From contig JAOZOU010000003.1 in the NCBI GenBank assembly GCA_029933125.1, forward strand, positions 186,001 to 250,000: DNA of 64,000 bases. Reading direction: 5' to 3'. Under the pieces are notes generated by a model. That model saw nothing but the letters and a program-made list of their open reading frames with translations. It was not told the DNA's origin and ran no database searches. Numbering within the stretch: the stretch's first letter is position 1; every line of letters begins with the position of its first letter. The translations under genes and the position numbers were made by a program. This DNA comes from a bacterium (GTDB lineage Bacteria > Arandabacterota > Arandabacteria > Arandabacterales > Arandabacteraceae). Below are positions 51,811-60,766 of this stretch, in pieces.

Positions 51811-51903
51811 ACGGAAGATCTGCTTAGCTACCTTGTGCTTTTTGTGCTTATTGCTTTTTTCCTGAGTGGATTGTGGTATATGTTTACACAATACGTCTTC
51901 TGA
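51811..51903 (+). CDS. Possible 30-residue membrane miniprotein with ACG in place of a start codon
   Basis: A frame of 30 codons ending at TGA 51901-51903 reads TEDLLSYLVLFVLIAFFL followed by SGLWYMFTQYVF: one membrane helix with aromatic ends. A strong AGGGGGG (51797-51803) ends seven bases before ACG 51811, exactly where a start codon is expected. Other in-frame starts are CTG 51820 and GTG 51835, which are badly placed. Either a non-canonical start is used, or ATG was changed by mutation or sequence error. It lies downstream of a promoter and ten bases before another small membrane protein. Confidence 0.35.
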   Translation, partial: TEDLLSYLVLFVLIAFFLSGLWYMFTQYVF

Positions 51904-51913
51904 GGTAGGATCG

Positions 51914-52096
51914 ATGCTACACATTCTGGAGTTGATACTTGGGTTTGTTCTCATCTACACCGGCATGTCGAGTCTCGGCAAGTCCTCGGGCTTTGCTTCC
52001 TTAGGTTATGGGCTGCTTGCTATTGGTGGTTTGCTATTGGTTATCCACGGTATCTTGCTCTACAATGTGCCTGACTTCTTTGCTGTTGGCATCTGA
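51914..52096 (+). CDS. Small two-helix membrane protein
   Basis: A 60-residue protein with two hydrophobic helices (about 5-20 and 27-48) separated by SSLGKSSG. I do not recognise the family. ATG 51914 has AGGTAGGA just upstream; an in-frame TTG at 51866 has no site. It lies in a cluster of three or four very small genes under one promoter. Confidence 0.6.
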   Translation: MLHILELILGFVLIYTGMSSLGKSSGFASLGYGLLAIGGLLLVIHGILLYNVPDFFAVGI

Positions 52097-52117
52097 TCTG
52101 GAAAGGAGGCTTGGGTT

Positions 52118-52255
52118 TTGGCAATGAGGCTGACCTTGATAATCACCGACTTCGAGAATGTTGACATCGAAGAAGATATAGAGGTCGAGGAAGGCGACAC
52201 AATAAGGGTTTTCTACGATCGCGAGAAGGATGAGTTTGATTGGGAAGTACTTTAG
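52118..52255 (+). CDS. Small acidic protein
   Basis: A 45-residue acidic protein (MAMRLTLIITDFENVDIEED and on to EFDWEVL). Start TTG 52118 lies eight bases after AAAGGAGG; ATG 52124 in the same frame is 14 bases away. The pattern of alternating hydrophobic and acidic residues suggests a small beta structure. No family recognised. It is too short for automatic calling but has a near-perfect ribosome site. Confidence 0.5.
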   Translation: MAMRLTLIITDFENVDIEEDIEVEEGDTIRVFYDREKDEFDWEVL

Positions 52256-52364
52256 GCAATTCCTGCCAAAATCTATTTAAAGCCTGACCCCAAACCTGCC
52301 GAAAACTCCAAAGGAAAGCACTTAACAGGCGATTCTATCCATAGGTCTCGCTCAAGGAGGAAGC

Positions 52365-52739
52365 GTGGACAAGAGGCGGAAGGTACTCGTTGTTGATGAT
52401 CAGGAAAGCATGAGGATTCTGCTTCAGGACCTCCTCGAGGCAATTGGCTACGGCGTTGCACTTGCTGGGGGCGGACAACAGGCACTCCAATTGCTTTCCT
52501 CTGATAGTTTTGATCTCGTTCTCAGTGATCTCAATATGCCTGGTATGGATGGTACAGCACTTCTTAAGGAGATCAAGAAGAGGTACCCTGAGCTTCCAGT
52601 GGTGATAATAACAGGCTATGGTACCTTCCATACCGAGAAACGTGTTATGAGGGAGGGCGCCTCGGGATATATATCCAAGCCCTGCACCCTCGCCAAAATC
52701 GAGAAAACTTTGGCATCCATCCTGAGTCCTCAGATTTGA
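52365..52739 (+). CDS. Single-domain response regulator (CheY-like)
   Basis: A 124-residue receiver domain without an output domain. The acidic pair is in VVDDQ, the phosphorylated Asp55 in VLSDLNMPGMDG, Thr in IITGYG and Lys in YISKP. AAGGAGGAAGC lies before the GTG start. No histidine kinase is nearby, so its partner is encoded elsewhere. The upstream 109 bases hold no clear promoter. Confidence 0.9.
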   Translation: MDKRRKVLVVDDQESMRILLQDLLEAIGYGVALAGGGQQALQLLSSDSFDLVLSDLNMPGMDGTALLKEIKKRYPELPVVIITGYGTFHTEKRVMREGASGYISKPCTLAKIEKTLASILSPQI

Positions 52740-52806
52740 GCTAAGAAGATGCAAATTTCTGCCGATATCTGCAAATGGGAGACGTCAAACCGAATGGAGG
52801 TTATCA

Positions 52807-53007
52807 ATGGTAGGTTGCCCCTATCTTGCAGGTGTCTGGACTTTTAGGTGTCTTGCTCGACCCGATTTCGTAATTCCCTCCATAACTGAGGAAACCCGCT
52901 ACTGTCTTAGTAAACATCCTGAGCGTTGCCCTCACTATGTGTCTCTGATCCGCCAGCAAGAAGGAAAGAAGTACGGAATGTTCAGGCGGAATGTCAACGG
53001 AAGGTGA
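52807..53007 (+). CDS. Small Cys-rich protein of unknown function
   Basis: A 66-residue protein with four Cys (GCPYLAGV, FRCLARP, YCLSKHPERCPHY), which may bind a metal or an iron-sulfur cluster. The RYCLSKHPERCPHY pattern recurs, from memory, in short proteins next to response regulators in anaerobes. GGAGG lies about seven bases before the ATG. It follows the CheY-like gene by 67 bases. Confidence 0.6.
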   Translation: MVGCPYLAGVWTFRCLARPDFVIPSITEETRYCLSKHPERCPHYVSLIRQQEGKKYGMFRRNVNGR

Positions 53008-53106
53008 CAGCTCGTCAACCTATGTTGTCACAAAGCGCATTCTAATGGTGTCAAAGTCCCAGATTTGAAGGCATTTTCCCGCAGCAGATAAGGCACCCTT
53101 CTTGCA

Positions 53107-55455
53107 TTGCTGCACTCGGATGTGAGAGTATTCACAGGGAAGCCTGCAATCATAATAGGGGCAGCAACATGGCTTGGCATCGCACTGTCACCCTCCTGCG
53201 AAGAGCTTGCGTATGTCGCCCTAGGTTTGTTGTGTGCGGCAATAGGTATAGCTCTTGTCATTTCTCTGCCTTTTGCCTCTAGGCTTGCCTTGATTGTTGG
53301 CTTCTTCGCAATCGGGATACTGAGAAGTCCAACAGGCTCGAACCGCATACCTTCTTTGCCTCTGAATCCATCTAATGAGCCAGCTGTGGTGCGGGCTACA
53401 ATCAAGCCTGGGTTTGGATGCCATGAGCAAAGAGCTCCAGCAATTGTTGAAGACGTCAAAGTTGGGCCCATCGATCTTCTTGATAAAAGAGTAGCCCTTG
53501 AGGGGCTATCCATTGATGCAAGGCTAGCCCGTGTGACCGTCGACGTTATCGGCAGACTCTATTCTCCTCTTCCCGCACTCAATCCAGGTGGCTTCGATGC
53601 GAGGAGTTACTACAGAAGACGTGGCTATGCCTGCGGCATCAAAGCTGAGAATTCACAAGCTCTTGAAAGTTCCTTGCAACCCTCATGGCTCGGCAAAATT
53701 CGTAGCAAGTTCGCAGGCATAATTGATGAGACTGATCCCGCTATGTCGGGAATACTGCGTGCGCTTCTTTTAGGGAGCAGAACAAAGCTCAATCCGGATA
53801 TCGCAGAGACAATGAAAAGAGCTGGTATCTATCACGTACTTGCCATCTCGGGCCTGCATGTAGGTGTTGCAGTTCTCCTGATCACGATTTTCGTAAGACT
53901 CTTGGGCTTGCCCAGATCAATGAGAATCCTTGCAGAAGTCGCTCTGGCTTTCTTTTATGTTGTTCTTACGGGCAGTAGACCCTCAGCTCAGAGAGCTTTC
54001 ACCTTCTTTGCCTTACTCGGTCTCTCAAGATTGCTTCAGGTAAGGATCGACATTTCCAATTGCATAGGTGCAGCAGTTGTCTTGCTTCTCCTCGCTCAGC
54101 CATGGCTGGCATGGGACATAGGCTTCCAATTGTCCGTTGCTGCTGCAATGGGAATAAGTATTATACTTCCTGGCTTCGATCTAGCACTTGGATCGGGTGG
54201 ATTGGTGAGGAGACTTATACGCTATGTTGGCCTTTGCTTCATGGCTTCGGTATCTGCTCAGACATTTACTCTGCCGATTCTCGCCTATCACTTTGGAAGA
54301 GTCTCACCTATGGGCCTTTTTCTAAACCCAATTGCTCTGCCTCTTGTTACGCTCGTCGTGGCAGGAGGCCTCGAGGGTTTTGTTGCTTCGCTATTTTCTC
54401 ACTCTCTTGCAAGGATCTTCATAAAAGGGTCAAGTCTCATCTCAGGCTCTCTCATCTCAGCAGCTACACATAGTTTGAAAGCACTTGACCTGACCCTTGT
54501 AACGGGAAGGCCGGACAAGCTTCGCATGGCACTGTGTTTCTTGCTTTTGGTTTTGGTCGTGGCAAAAGGTGGTTCAATGCGTAGGCGGGTGAAGCTTTCC
54601 CTAATTGTCCTGGTTTGGCTAATTTTCATTCTGCCCAATCCTCTGGGCCATACTTGCGATCTTGAAATGACCTTTCTCTATGTTGGACATGGGGATGCCT
54701 GTGTCCTTGAATCGGGCGGTCAGACGCTCCTCGTAGATGCAGGAGGAAGCTACGAGGATTGGGATGCTGGTTCGTATCATATCATTCCGTTTCTCCACCT
54801 CAAAGGCATAAGGCGACTTGATGCGGTAATGATTTCCCATCCCCATTGTGACCACTACGGTGGGCTCCGTAGCCTAATCGGAAGGGTGAAGATTGGAAAG
54901 TTGATCGTGAGCACCTATGAAGGAGACGAAGCTTATAGGCAAGTTCTTGAGGCTGCAAGGGTATCTGGAATAATCATTCGCAAAGTTGAGCAAGGGGATT
55001 CGCTTAAGTTTGGTAGGACCATAATAGAGGTTTTGAGTCCAGCTCCTTCATGGCTAAGGGGAAGTAAGGACGTGAATTCAAGCTCTCTTGTAGTCCGAAT
55101 CGTGTGTGGGGAATTCAAAGCTTTATTTACAGGTGATGTCCCTTGCTCCATCCAGCAGAAGCTAGCCGAGGAAGAAGCGCATTTGGAGGCAATTGTGATC
55201 AAGATTCCTCATCATGGGAGAAGTAACTGCCTCGTGGAATCCTTTCTTGAGATGTCTCATCCAATCCTTGGGATTGTCTCAGCATCTGAGCCAGGAAACT
55301 ACCATGCAAAGGCTATCGCTGGGGTGGAATTAGCTATTCCTGAGGTTCTAAAAACCTATGAAGATGGTGCAGTGAGTGTAAAGGTTGATGGGAGGGAGGT
55401 TGGGGTTAGCTGCTTTGCAAGCAAGCGCAAGATTGGCTTTGCTCTTCTAGATTAG
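53107..55455 (+). CDS. comEC: ComEC/Rec2 DNA-uptake channel
   Basis: A 782-residue polytopic protein with the full ComEC layout: an N-terminal DUF4131/OB-type part (about 90-200) with ALNPGGFDARSYYRRRGY, the Competence channel domain (about 210-510) with HVLAISGLHVGVAV and TGSRPSAQRAF, and a C-terminal metallo-beta-lactamase domain (about 530-782) with FLYVGHGDACVLE, HPHCDHYGG, FTGDV and IPHHGRSN. It imports single-stranded DNA during natural transformation. The TTG 53107 start has no good ribosome site; GTG 53122 is an alternative. Its second metal motif reads HPHCDH, where the Cys replaces Ala/Ser. No other competence genes are in the window. Confidence 0.92.
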   Translation: MLHSDVRVFTGKPAIIIGAATWLGIALSPSCEELAYVALGLLCAAIGIALVISLPFASRLALIVGFFAIGILRSPTGSNRIPSLPLNPSNEPAVVRATIKPGFGCHEQRAPAIVEDVKVGPIDLLDKRVALEGLSIDARLARVTVDVIGRLYSPLPALNPGGFDARSYYRRRGYACGIKAENSQALESSLQPSWLGKIRSKFAGIIDETDPAMSGILRALLLGSRTKLNPDIAETMKRAGIYHVLAISGLHVGVAVLLITIFVRLLGLPRSMRILAEVALAFFYVVLTGSRPSAQRAFTFFALLGLSRLLQVRIDISNCIGAAVVLLLLAQPWLAWDIGFQLSVAAAMGISIILPGFDLALGSGGLVRRLIRYVGLCFMASVSAQTFTLPILAYHFGRVSPMGLFLNPIALPLVTLVVAGGLEGFVASLFSHSLARIFIKGSSLISGSLISAATHSLKALDLTLVTGRPDKLRMALCFLLLVLVVAKGGSMRRRVKLSLIVLVWLIFILPNPLGHTCDLEMTFLYVGHGDACVLESGGQTLLVDAGGSYEDWDAGSYHIIPFLHLKGIRRLDAVMISHPHCDHYGGLRSLIGRVKIGKLIVSTYEGDEAYRQVLEAARVSGIIIRKVEQGDSLKFGRTIIEVLSPAPSWLRGSKDVNSSSLVVRIVCGEFKALFTGDVPCSIQQKLAEEEAHLEAIVIKIPHHGRSNCLVESFLEMSHPILGIVSASEPGNYHAKAIAGVELAIPEVLKTYEDGAVSVKVDGREVGVSCFASKRKIGFALLD

Positions 55456-55546
55456 ATCATCTCAAATAGTCTTGACTCGGGACCGACGAGATTGGTAACC
55501 TTGGCCTGTGATCCCTATTTCCTGGCACGGAAGGAATGGATAACCC

Positions 55547-56206
55547 TTGCGAAGATTGAGAATCGGGGTTCTTGCATCTGGGCGGGGAACTAACCTTCAG
55601 GCTCTTATCGATGCATCCCGCGAGGGAAGGCTCCTTGGAGAAGTCGTAATTGTCTTGAGCGACGTTGCTTCCGCAATGGCTCTTGAGCGAGCACGTAAGG
55701 CTGGGATCCAAGCATGCTATATTGAGCCTGGGCGAAAGGGAGCGCGTTTGGCTTCAGAGAGTGAGGCGCGCTATATTGAGGTTCTCGATGAAGCTAGGGT
55801 CGATCTTGTTGCCCTGGCAGGATTCATGAGGATTCTAAGTCCAGATTTTGTGCGTCACTACAAGCTGAGGATTATGAACATCCATCCATCATTGCTCCCA
55901 TCCTTCCCCGGTCTCAGGGCTCAAAAACAGGCTCTCGAATATGGTGTGAAGATATCTGGCTGCACAGTGCACTTTGTCGATGAGGGTGTCGATACAGGTC
56001 CAATCATCATACAAGCAGCTGTACCTGTGCTGGAAGGCGATACAGAAGCCAGTCTTTCAGAGCGAATTCTCAAAGAGGAGCATCGCATATATACCGAGGC
56101 TATAAATCTCTTTGCTCAGCAACGACTAAGAGTTGAGGGACGCATTGTCCACGTATTGCCCTTAAGGTGTATGAATGCAGGCTATAACCCAGATCAGACT
56201 GAGTGA
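55547..56206 (+). CDS. purN: Phosphoribosylglycinamide formyltransferase
   Basis: A 219-residue enzyme transferring formyl from 10-formyl-THF to GAR in purine synthesis. It has VLASGRGTNLQAL, the catalytic Asn-His-Asp set in IMNIHPSLLPSFPG and HFVDEGVDTGPIIIQ. Start TTG 55547 has AAGGAATGG nine bases upstream. It overlaps purC by 32 bases. First gene of a purine operon purN-purC-purH-guaA. Confidence 0.94.
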   Translation: MRRLRIGVLASGRGTNLQALIDASREGRLLGEVVIVLSDVASAMALERARKAGIQACYIEPGRKGARLASESEARYIEVLDEARVDLVALAGFMRILSPDFVRHYKLRIMNIHPSLLPSFPGLRAQKQALEYGVKISGCTVHFVDEGVDTGPIIIQAAVPVLEGDTEASLSERILKEEHRIYTEAINLFAQQRLRVEGRIVHVLPLRCMNAGYNPDQTE

Positions 56207-57065
56207 GCTTAAGACCTTCGTCTCGGGGAAGGTAAGAGAGGTATATGATCTCGGAGAACACCTTCTCTTAGTCTCCACTGATCGCATATCAGCCTTTGAT
56301 AGAGTGCTTCCGGTTGGAATCCCTGATAAGGGAAAGGTACTCACCGCACTTTCATCATTCTGGTTCCGTAAACTCGAGCACATCAGCAAGCATCATCTGG
56401 TGACCGATGATGCAGGTGAGTTTCCTCGGGAGGTTCAGAAATACACTGACATCATCAGGGACAGATCAATGCTTGTCAAGAAAGCAAAAAGGATAGATAT
56501 AGAATGCATTGTCAGGGGCTATCTTTCAGGTTCAGCGTGGAGAGAGTACCAGGAGACCGGTACGGTTGGCGAATACCGATTGCAGCCTGGACTTGATAAG
56601 AATTCGAAGCTTACCCGGCCCATTTTCACCCCAACCACAAAGACGGCAAGCGGTCATGATGAGGCGATAACGATCCGCAAGATGTGCGACATGGTTGGAG
56701 CAGGACCAGGTGAGTATATAATCGCTAAGAGTCTCAGCCTCTTTGAGGAAGCATCAAGATACGCTGAGATGAAGGGCATAAGGCTTATGGATACTAAGTT
56801 TGAGTTTGGATATTGCAATGGAGAGATAATCCTTATTGACGAGGTTCTTACACCTGATTCTTCTCGTTTTGTATATCAATCCAAGGATGAGGCGAAGGTA
56901 TTGAACCTCGATAAGCAGTTCATTCGAGATTATCTTGAATCTACGGGATGGGACAAGAATTCCGATCCTCCAGTCATCCCACATGACGTAGTGCTTGAGT
57001 GTAGAAGGCGTTACTTACTCCTTTTGGAGATTCTAACGGGGAGCTCACCTCAATGGCTCGAATAG
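56175..57065 (+). CDS. purC: SAICAR synthetase
   Basis: A 296-residue ATP-dependent enzyme joining CAIR and aspartate. Motifs are SGKVREVYDLG, VSTDRISAFD, ECIVRGYLSGSAW and LIDEVLTPDSSRF. It is of the longer type (about 290 residues) common outside gamma-proteobacteria. AAGGTG lies six bases before the ATG. Overlaps both purN and purH, indicating coupled translation. Confidence 0.94.
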   Translation: MQAITQIRLSELKTFVSGKVREVYDLGEHLLLVSTDRISAFDRVLPVGIPDKGKVLTALSSFWFRKLEHISKHHLVTDDAGEFPREVQKYTDIIRDRSMLVKKAKRIDIECIVRGYLSGSAWREYQETGTVGEYRLQPGLDKNSKLTRPIFTPTTKTASGHDEAITIRKMCDMVGAGPGEYIIAKSLSLFEEASRYAEMKGIRLMDTKFEFGYCNGEIILIDEVLTPDSSRFVYQSKDEAKVLNLDKQFIRDYLESTGWDKNSDPPVIPHDVVLECRRRYLLLLEILTGSSPQWLE

Positions 57066-58546
57066 AGACCGCTCTGGTCAGTGTTGCTGATCGCAAAGGT
57101 CTTGTTGAGTTCACTCAGCGTCTCAAGAAGATTGGCATAAGTATTCTCGCCACATCGGGCACAGCAGATTTTCTTCTCAAAAGTGGAGTTAGCGCGGTTG
57201 ATGTAGCTGAGATCACTGGAAAGAGTGGATATCTGGGCGGACTCGTTAAAACCCTTCATCCTGCCGTACATGCTGGCATACTTGCTGACAGAGAGAATCC
57301 AGCTCACATGAAAGAGCTTCAAGAGGCCGGATGGAGAAAGATTGACATGGTGATCGTCAACTTCTATCCCGTGATGAAGTCACAAGAAGATCTCTCCTTT
57401 ATTGATATCGGCGGACCCGCAATGGCAAGAGCAGCAGCAAAGAATTTTAAGTCGTGCATCCCGGTTTCGCATCCCGATTGGTATGAAGAAGTTGCTCGAA
57501 GGCTTGAGAAGGATGGTGATGTGGGATATGAGATGCGATGGCAGCTTGCAAGGGAGACCCTGGAATTAACCGCTAACTATGATAGTCAAATCGTGAGTGC
57601 TACCCATACGATCACTGAGTTCACCCCAAATCTCTTGATATCCATGAAGAAAGCCTGTGATCTTAAGTACGGTGAGAATCCTCATCAGCAGGCGGCTTTT
57701 TACAGTCGTGACGGTGGACTTGGGATTGCTGTCCTAAAGGGGGATCTTTCCTATAACAATATCCTCGATGTTGACTGCTGCCTTGGTCAACTCTCAGAGT
57801 TTGAGCAACCAGCGGCAGTTGTTGTAAAACATGTCAGCCCATGTGGAGTCGCTCAGGCAGCATCTCCAGACCAGGCTTTAGAGGCCGCATATGCCTGTGA
57901 TCCACTTTCCGCATTCGGAGGTGTCATTGGCGTCAACTTCAAGTTCGATGAGATCTGCGCAAAATTCCTTTCCAAGAAATTTGTCGAATGCATTGTTGCA
58001 CCTGATTACGAAGAAGCGGCACTCTTGCTGCTCAAGAAGAAGAAGCGCACAAGAATCCTCACCTACCGTGATAGTTGCAGTGAGCCCAGATTGATGCGTT
58101 CTGCAGTTGGTGGCTTACTGGTTCAAGGAATCGATGACTCCCTTACTTCAGGTGACCTCGACTTTGTATGTGGTGAAAAGCCTTCTCAGAGGATTCTTGA
58201 TGATCTCGTCTTTGCCTGGAAGGTTGCAAAGTTTGTCAAGTCAAATGCCATAGTCTTCGCCTCCGGCATGCGCACACTTGGCATTGGAGGCGGTCAGCCC
58301 AGCCGAGTGGATGCAACCAAGATAGCCATCCGTAAAGCAAGCGAGGCAGGACATGATTTAAGGGGTAGTGTGATGGCAAGCGATGGTTTCTTCCCTTTTC
58401 CTGACTGCATCGAGCTTGCCCATCAAGCAGGCGCTTGCGCAGTGATTCAACCAGGAGGCAGCATAAGGGACAGTGAGGTTGTTGAGGCAGCCAGATCACT
58501 GGGTATCTCAATGGCTTTTACCCATATGCGGCACTTCAGACATTAG
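57053..58546 (+). CDS. purH: Bifunctional AICAR formyltransferase / IMP cyclohydrolase
   Basis: A 497-residue enzyme for the last two steps to IMP. The N-terminal MGS-type cyclohydrolase domain (about 1-190) has TLHPAVHAGILADR and VNFYPV; the C-terminal formyltransferase domain has DLKYGENPHQQA, KHVSPCGVA with the catalytic Lys-His (Ser where Asn is usual), DPLSAFGG and QPSRVDA. It overlaps purC by 13 bases. Confidence 0.95.
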   Translation: MARIETALVSVADRKGLVEFTQRLKKIGISILATSGTADFLLKSGVSAVDVAEITGKSGYLGGLVKTLHPAVHAGILADRENPAHMKELQEAGWRKIDMVIVNFYPVMKSQEDLSFIDIGGPAMARAAAKNFKSCIPVSHPDWYEEVARRLEKDGDVGYEMRWQLARETLELTANYDSQIVSATHTITEFTPNLLISMKKACDLKYGENPHQQAAFYSRDGGLGIAVLKGDLSYNNILDVDCCLGQLSEFEQPAAVVVKHVSPCGVAQAASPDQALEAAYACDPLSAFGGVIGVNFKFDEICAKFLSKKFVECIVAPDYEEAALLLLKKKKRTRILTYRDSCSEPRLMRSAVGGLLVQGIDDSLTSGDLDFVCGEKPSQRILDDLVFAWKVAKFVKSNAIVFASGMRTLGIGGGQPSRVDATKIAIRKASEAGHDLRGSVMASDGFFPFPDCIELAHQAGACAVIQPGGSIRDSEVVEAARSLGISMAFTHMRHFRH

Positions 58547-58563
58547 GGCCGAGGCAACATGCG

Positions 58564-60102
58564 ATGATCCACCACGATCACATAGTCGTTCTGGATTTTG
58601 GCTCTCAATACACCCAGTTGATTGCAAGAAGAATCAGGGAAATGGGAGTGTATTGCGAAATTCTACCTTACTGGAAATCGATCGATGAGATCACGAGACG
58701 CAAGCCCAGGGGGATAATTCTTTCAGGTGGACCCCGAAGTGTTTATGAGCCCGGAGCCCCCCTTCCTGATCCCAAACTTTTGGAGAGCAACATACCCATT
58801 CTCGGCATTTGCTATGGCATGCAAGCCCTTGTCCAAGTTATGGGTGGAACGGTCGCCAGGGCAAGCCAAAAGGAATTTGGTCCGAGCACCCTGGAGGTCA
58901 AAAGGAGAAATCCTCTTTTCAGAGGTTTACGCCGCAGGGCAAGAGTTTGGATGAGCCACAGTGACTATGTGGCCAGACTTCCAAAGGGGTGGACGGTGAT
59001 CGCAAGGACTGAGACCTGTCCTTTTGCTGCTGCCCACGATGCAACAGGTAGGATCTTTGGTGTCCAGTTTCATCCTGAAGTCTCTCATACCCACAGTGGA
59101 ACAAAGGTTTTGAGGAATTTCACGGTCGGCATATGTCGAGCACCTACCACCTGGAGTATGGAGTCATTTGTATCCGAAACCATTCGTTGGATACGCGAGA
59201 AGGTAGGGGAGGAAAACGTCATCTGTGCACTAAGCGGTGGGGTTGATTCTTCAGTAACAGCTGTACTAGTTTCTCGTGCTGTTGGCAAAAAACTTACGTG
59301 TGTTTTCGTAGATAACGGGCTTTTACGAAAGAATGAGGATGAAGCTGTTAGATTCCTGGCAAAGAAGGCTCGCTTGAAGGTTCGCTACATCCGAGCAGCA
59401 GGTAGATTTCTATCCAAACTCAGGGGAATTACCAATCCTGAAGTGAAGCGCCAGATAATTGGGAGAGAATTCATCCGAGTTTTTGAAGAAAGCATGCCGC
59501 GTAAGAGTAGACCGAAATTTCTGGCTCAGGGGACACTTTATCCAGACGTCATTGAGAGTGTTTCCCTTAGAGGTCCATCAGCCACTATCAAGAGCCATCA
59601 TAATGTCGGGGGCCTGCCGCGTAGGATGAAACTACGTCTTATTGAACCTCTTCGCGAGCTTTTCAAGGACGAGGTTAGAGAGGTTGGGAGGTTACTTGGA
59701 ATCCCGAAGGCGATACTTGGCAGACATCCCTTCCCCGGTCCAGGTCTTGCTATTCGCATCATTGGTGAGGTAACAAGGTCGAGACTTGCAACCTTGCGCG
59801 AGGTGGATTGGATTGTGATCGACGAGCTAACCCGAGCTGGGCTCTATGAAGAGATCTGGCAAGCATTTGCGGTACTGCTTCCTGTGCGAAGCGTGGGAGT
59901 CATGGGTGATCGACGTACCTATGAATCAGTGATTGCTATCAGGGCTGTGACGAGTCGGGATGGGATGACTGCCGACTGGGCAAGAATACCTCATAATGTG
60001 CTTGAACGCATCGCAACAAGAATCGTCAATACGGTGGGGCAGGTCAATCGTGTGGTCTATGATATAACTTCAAAGCCACCTGGAACGATAGAGTGGGAAT
60101 AA
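58564..60102 (+). CDS. guaA: GMP synthase (glutamine-hydrolysing)
   Basis: A 512-residue enzyme making GMP from XMP. The N-terminal class-I amidotransferase domain has LDFGSQYTQLIARR, the nucleophile Cys83 in GICYGMQ and the His-Glu pair in QFHPEVSH. The ATP-pyrophosphatase domain has SGGVDSSV and VDNGLLRK, and the C-terminal dimerisation domain ends in SKPPGTIEWE. It follows purH by 17 bases and ends the purine operon. Confidence 0.95.
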   Translation: MIHHDHIVVLDFGSQYTQLIARRIREMGVYCEILPYWKSIDEITRRKPRGIILSGGPRSVYEPGAPLPDPKLLESNIPILGICYGMQALVQVMGGTVARASQKEFGPSTLEVKRRNPLFRGLRRRARVWMSHSDYVARLPKGWTVIARTETCPFAAAHDATGRIFGVQFHPEVSHTHSGTKVLRNFTVGICRAPTTWSMESFVSETIRWIREKVGEENVICALSGGVDSSVTAVLVSRAVGKKLTCVFVDNGLLRKNEDEAVRFLAKKARLKVRYIRAAGRFLSKLRGITNPEVKRQIIGREFIRVFEESMPRKSRPKFLAQGTLYPDVIESVSLRGPSATIKSHHNVGGLPRRMKLRLIEPLRELFKDEVREVGRLLGIPKAILGRHPFPGPGLAIRIIGEVTRSRLATLREVDWIVIDELTRAGLYEEIWQAFAVLLPVRSVGVMGDRRTYESVIAIRAVTSRDGMTADWARIPHNVLERIATRIVNTVGQVNRVVYDITSKPPGTIEWE

Positions 60103-60109
60103 AACAATC

Positions 60110-60136
60110 GGGGCAACCTCCCCGCCTGGTTGCCCC
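60110..60136 (+). terminator. Hairpin after guaA, probable terminator
   Basis: GGGGCAACC (60110-60118) pairs with GGTTGCCCC (60128-60136), a perfect 9-bp stem with a 9-base loop, eight bases after the stop. The following sequence AGGTTTGA is only a weak U tract, so efficiency is doubtful. Confidence 0.55.
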
Positions 60137-60445
60137 AGGTTTGACCAATGAGTTCCCCGCGATCAGGAACGTGCTTCGTTCACTTTTGAACCCAGGGGCG
60201 CTTATGGCGTCTATCCTACGAGGATCGGTCCAAACCCGTGCGAAGTCACGACCCTGGCAGGGAACTCAATCTCCGCTCACGCCTATTCACTTCGCTCAAG
60301 CGGTTATTGTTTATCATTTCTCCCATAATGTTGTCAAGCTTTTTCTTGAGATATATCTCACACGGCCCGGACTCAACTTAGAGGCATTTTGAGCTCTTAC
60401 AAGCCACAAGCTCCCAAAGATTTCCGACAGCCAACCACATTTTGC
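60137..60445. other. Intergenic stretch without a supported gene
   Basis: About 310 bases between the guaA hairpin and the cspA promoter. A 99-codon plus-strand frame (60093-60392) crosses it but starts inside guaA, has no ribosome site and no family match. CTCAAG/CTTGAG words near 60296 and 60354 could form weak stems. A non-coding RNA is possible, but nothing specific is recognised. Confidence 0.4.
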
Positions 60446-60474
60446 TTGACATTCATACCCACTTCAATTAGAGT
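60446..60474 (+). promoter_or_regulatory. Promoter of cspA
   Basis: TTGACA (60446-60451), 17 bases, TAGAGT (60469-60474). The leader is about 44 bases, short for a cold-shock gene, which argues against an E. coli-type thermosensor. Confidence 0.65.
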
Positions 60475-60524
60475 GAGAGAGTAGTTTGTGGCCCGTATTT
60501 GCTTTAAGCAAGAAGGAGGGTTGT

Positions 60525-60731
60525 ATGCCAATGCCACGCGGCAAAGTAAAGTGGTTCAATGAAGCTAAGGGCTACGGCTTCATTGAGCAGGAAGACGGGC
60601 CTGATGTGTTCGTCCACTACACTGCTATTGAAGAGCAGGGCTTCAGGAGTCTCTCTGAGGGACAGGAAGTCGAGTTCGAGATAAAGCAGGGGGACAAGGG
60701 ACCACAGGCAGTGAAAGTAGTCAAGTTGTAA
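60525..60731 (+). CDS. cspA: Cold-shock domain protein
   Basis: A 68-residue OB-fold nucleic-acid-binding protein with RNP1 KGYGFIEQ and RNP2 VFVHYTAI. It acts as an RNA chaperone or transcription antiterminator. GAAGGAGGG precedes ATG 60525; the longer open frame from 60486 includes the ribosome site. Single-gene unit bounded by a promoter and a very strong terminator. Confidence 0.95.
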   Translation: MPMPRGKVKWFNEAKGYGFIEQEDGPDVFVHYTAIEEQGFRSLSEGQEVEFEIKQGDKGPQAVKVVKL

Positions 60732-60766
60732 GAGTCGTTTTTACATAAACGATTTCTTAGGCAGCG

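Noticed and set aside
60093-60392. 99-codon plus-strand frame after guaA
   Set aside because: Starts inside guaA, crosses the hairpin, lacks a ribosome site and has no recognisable sequence.
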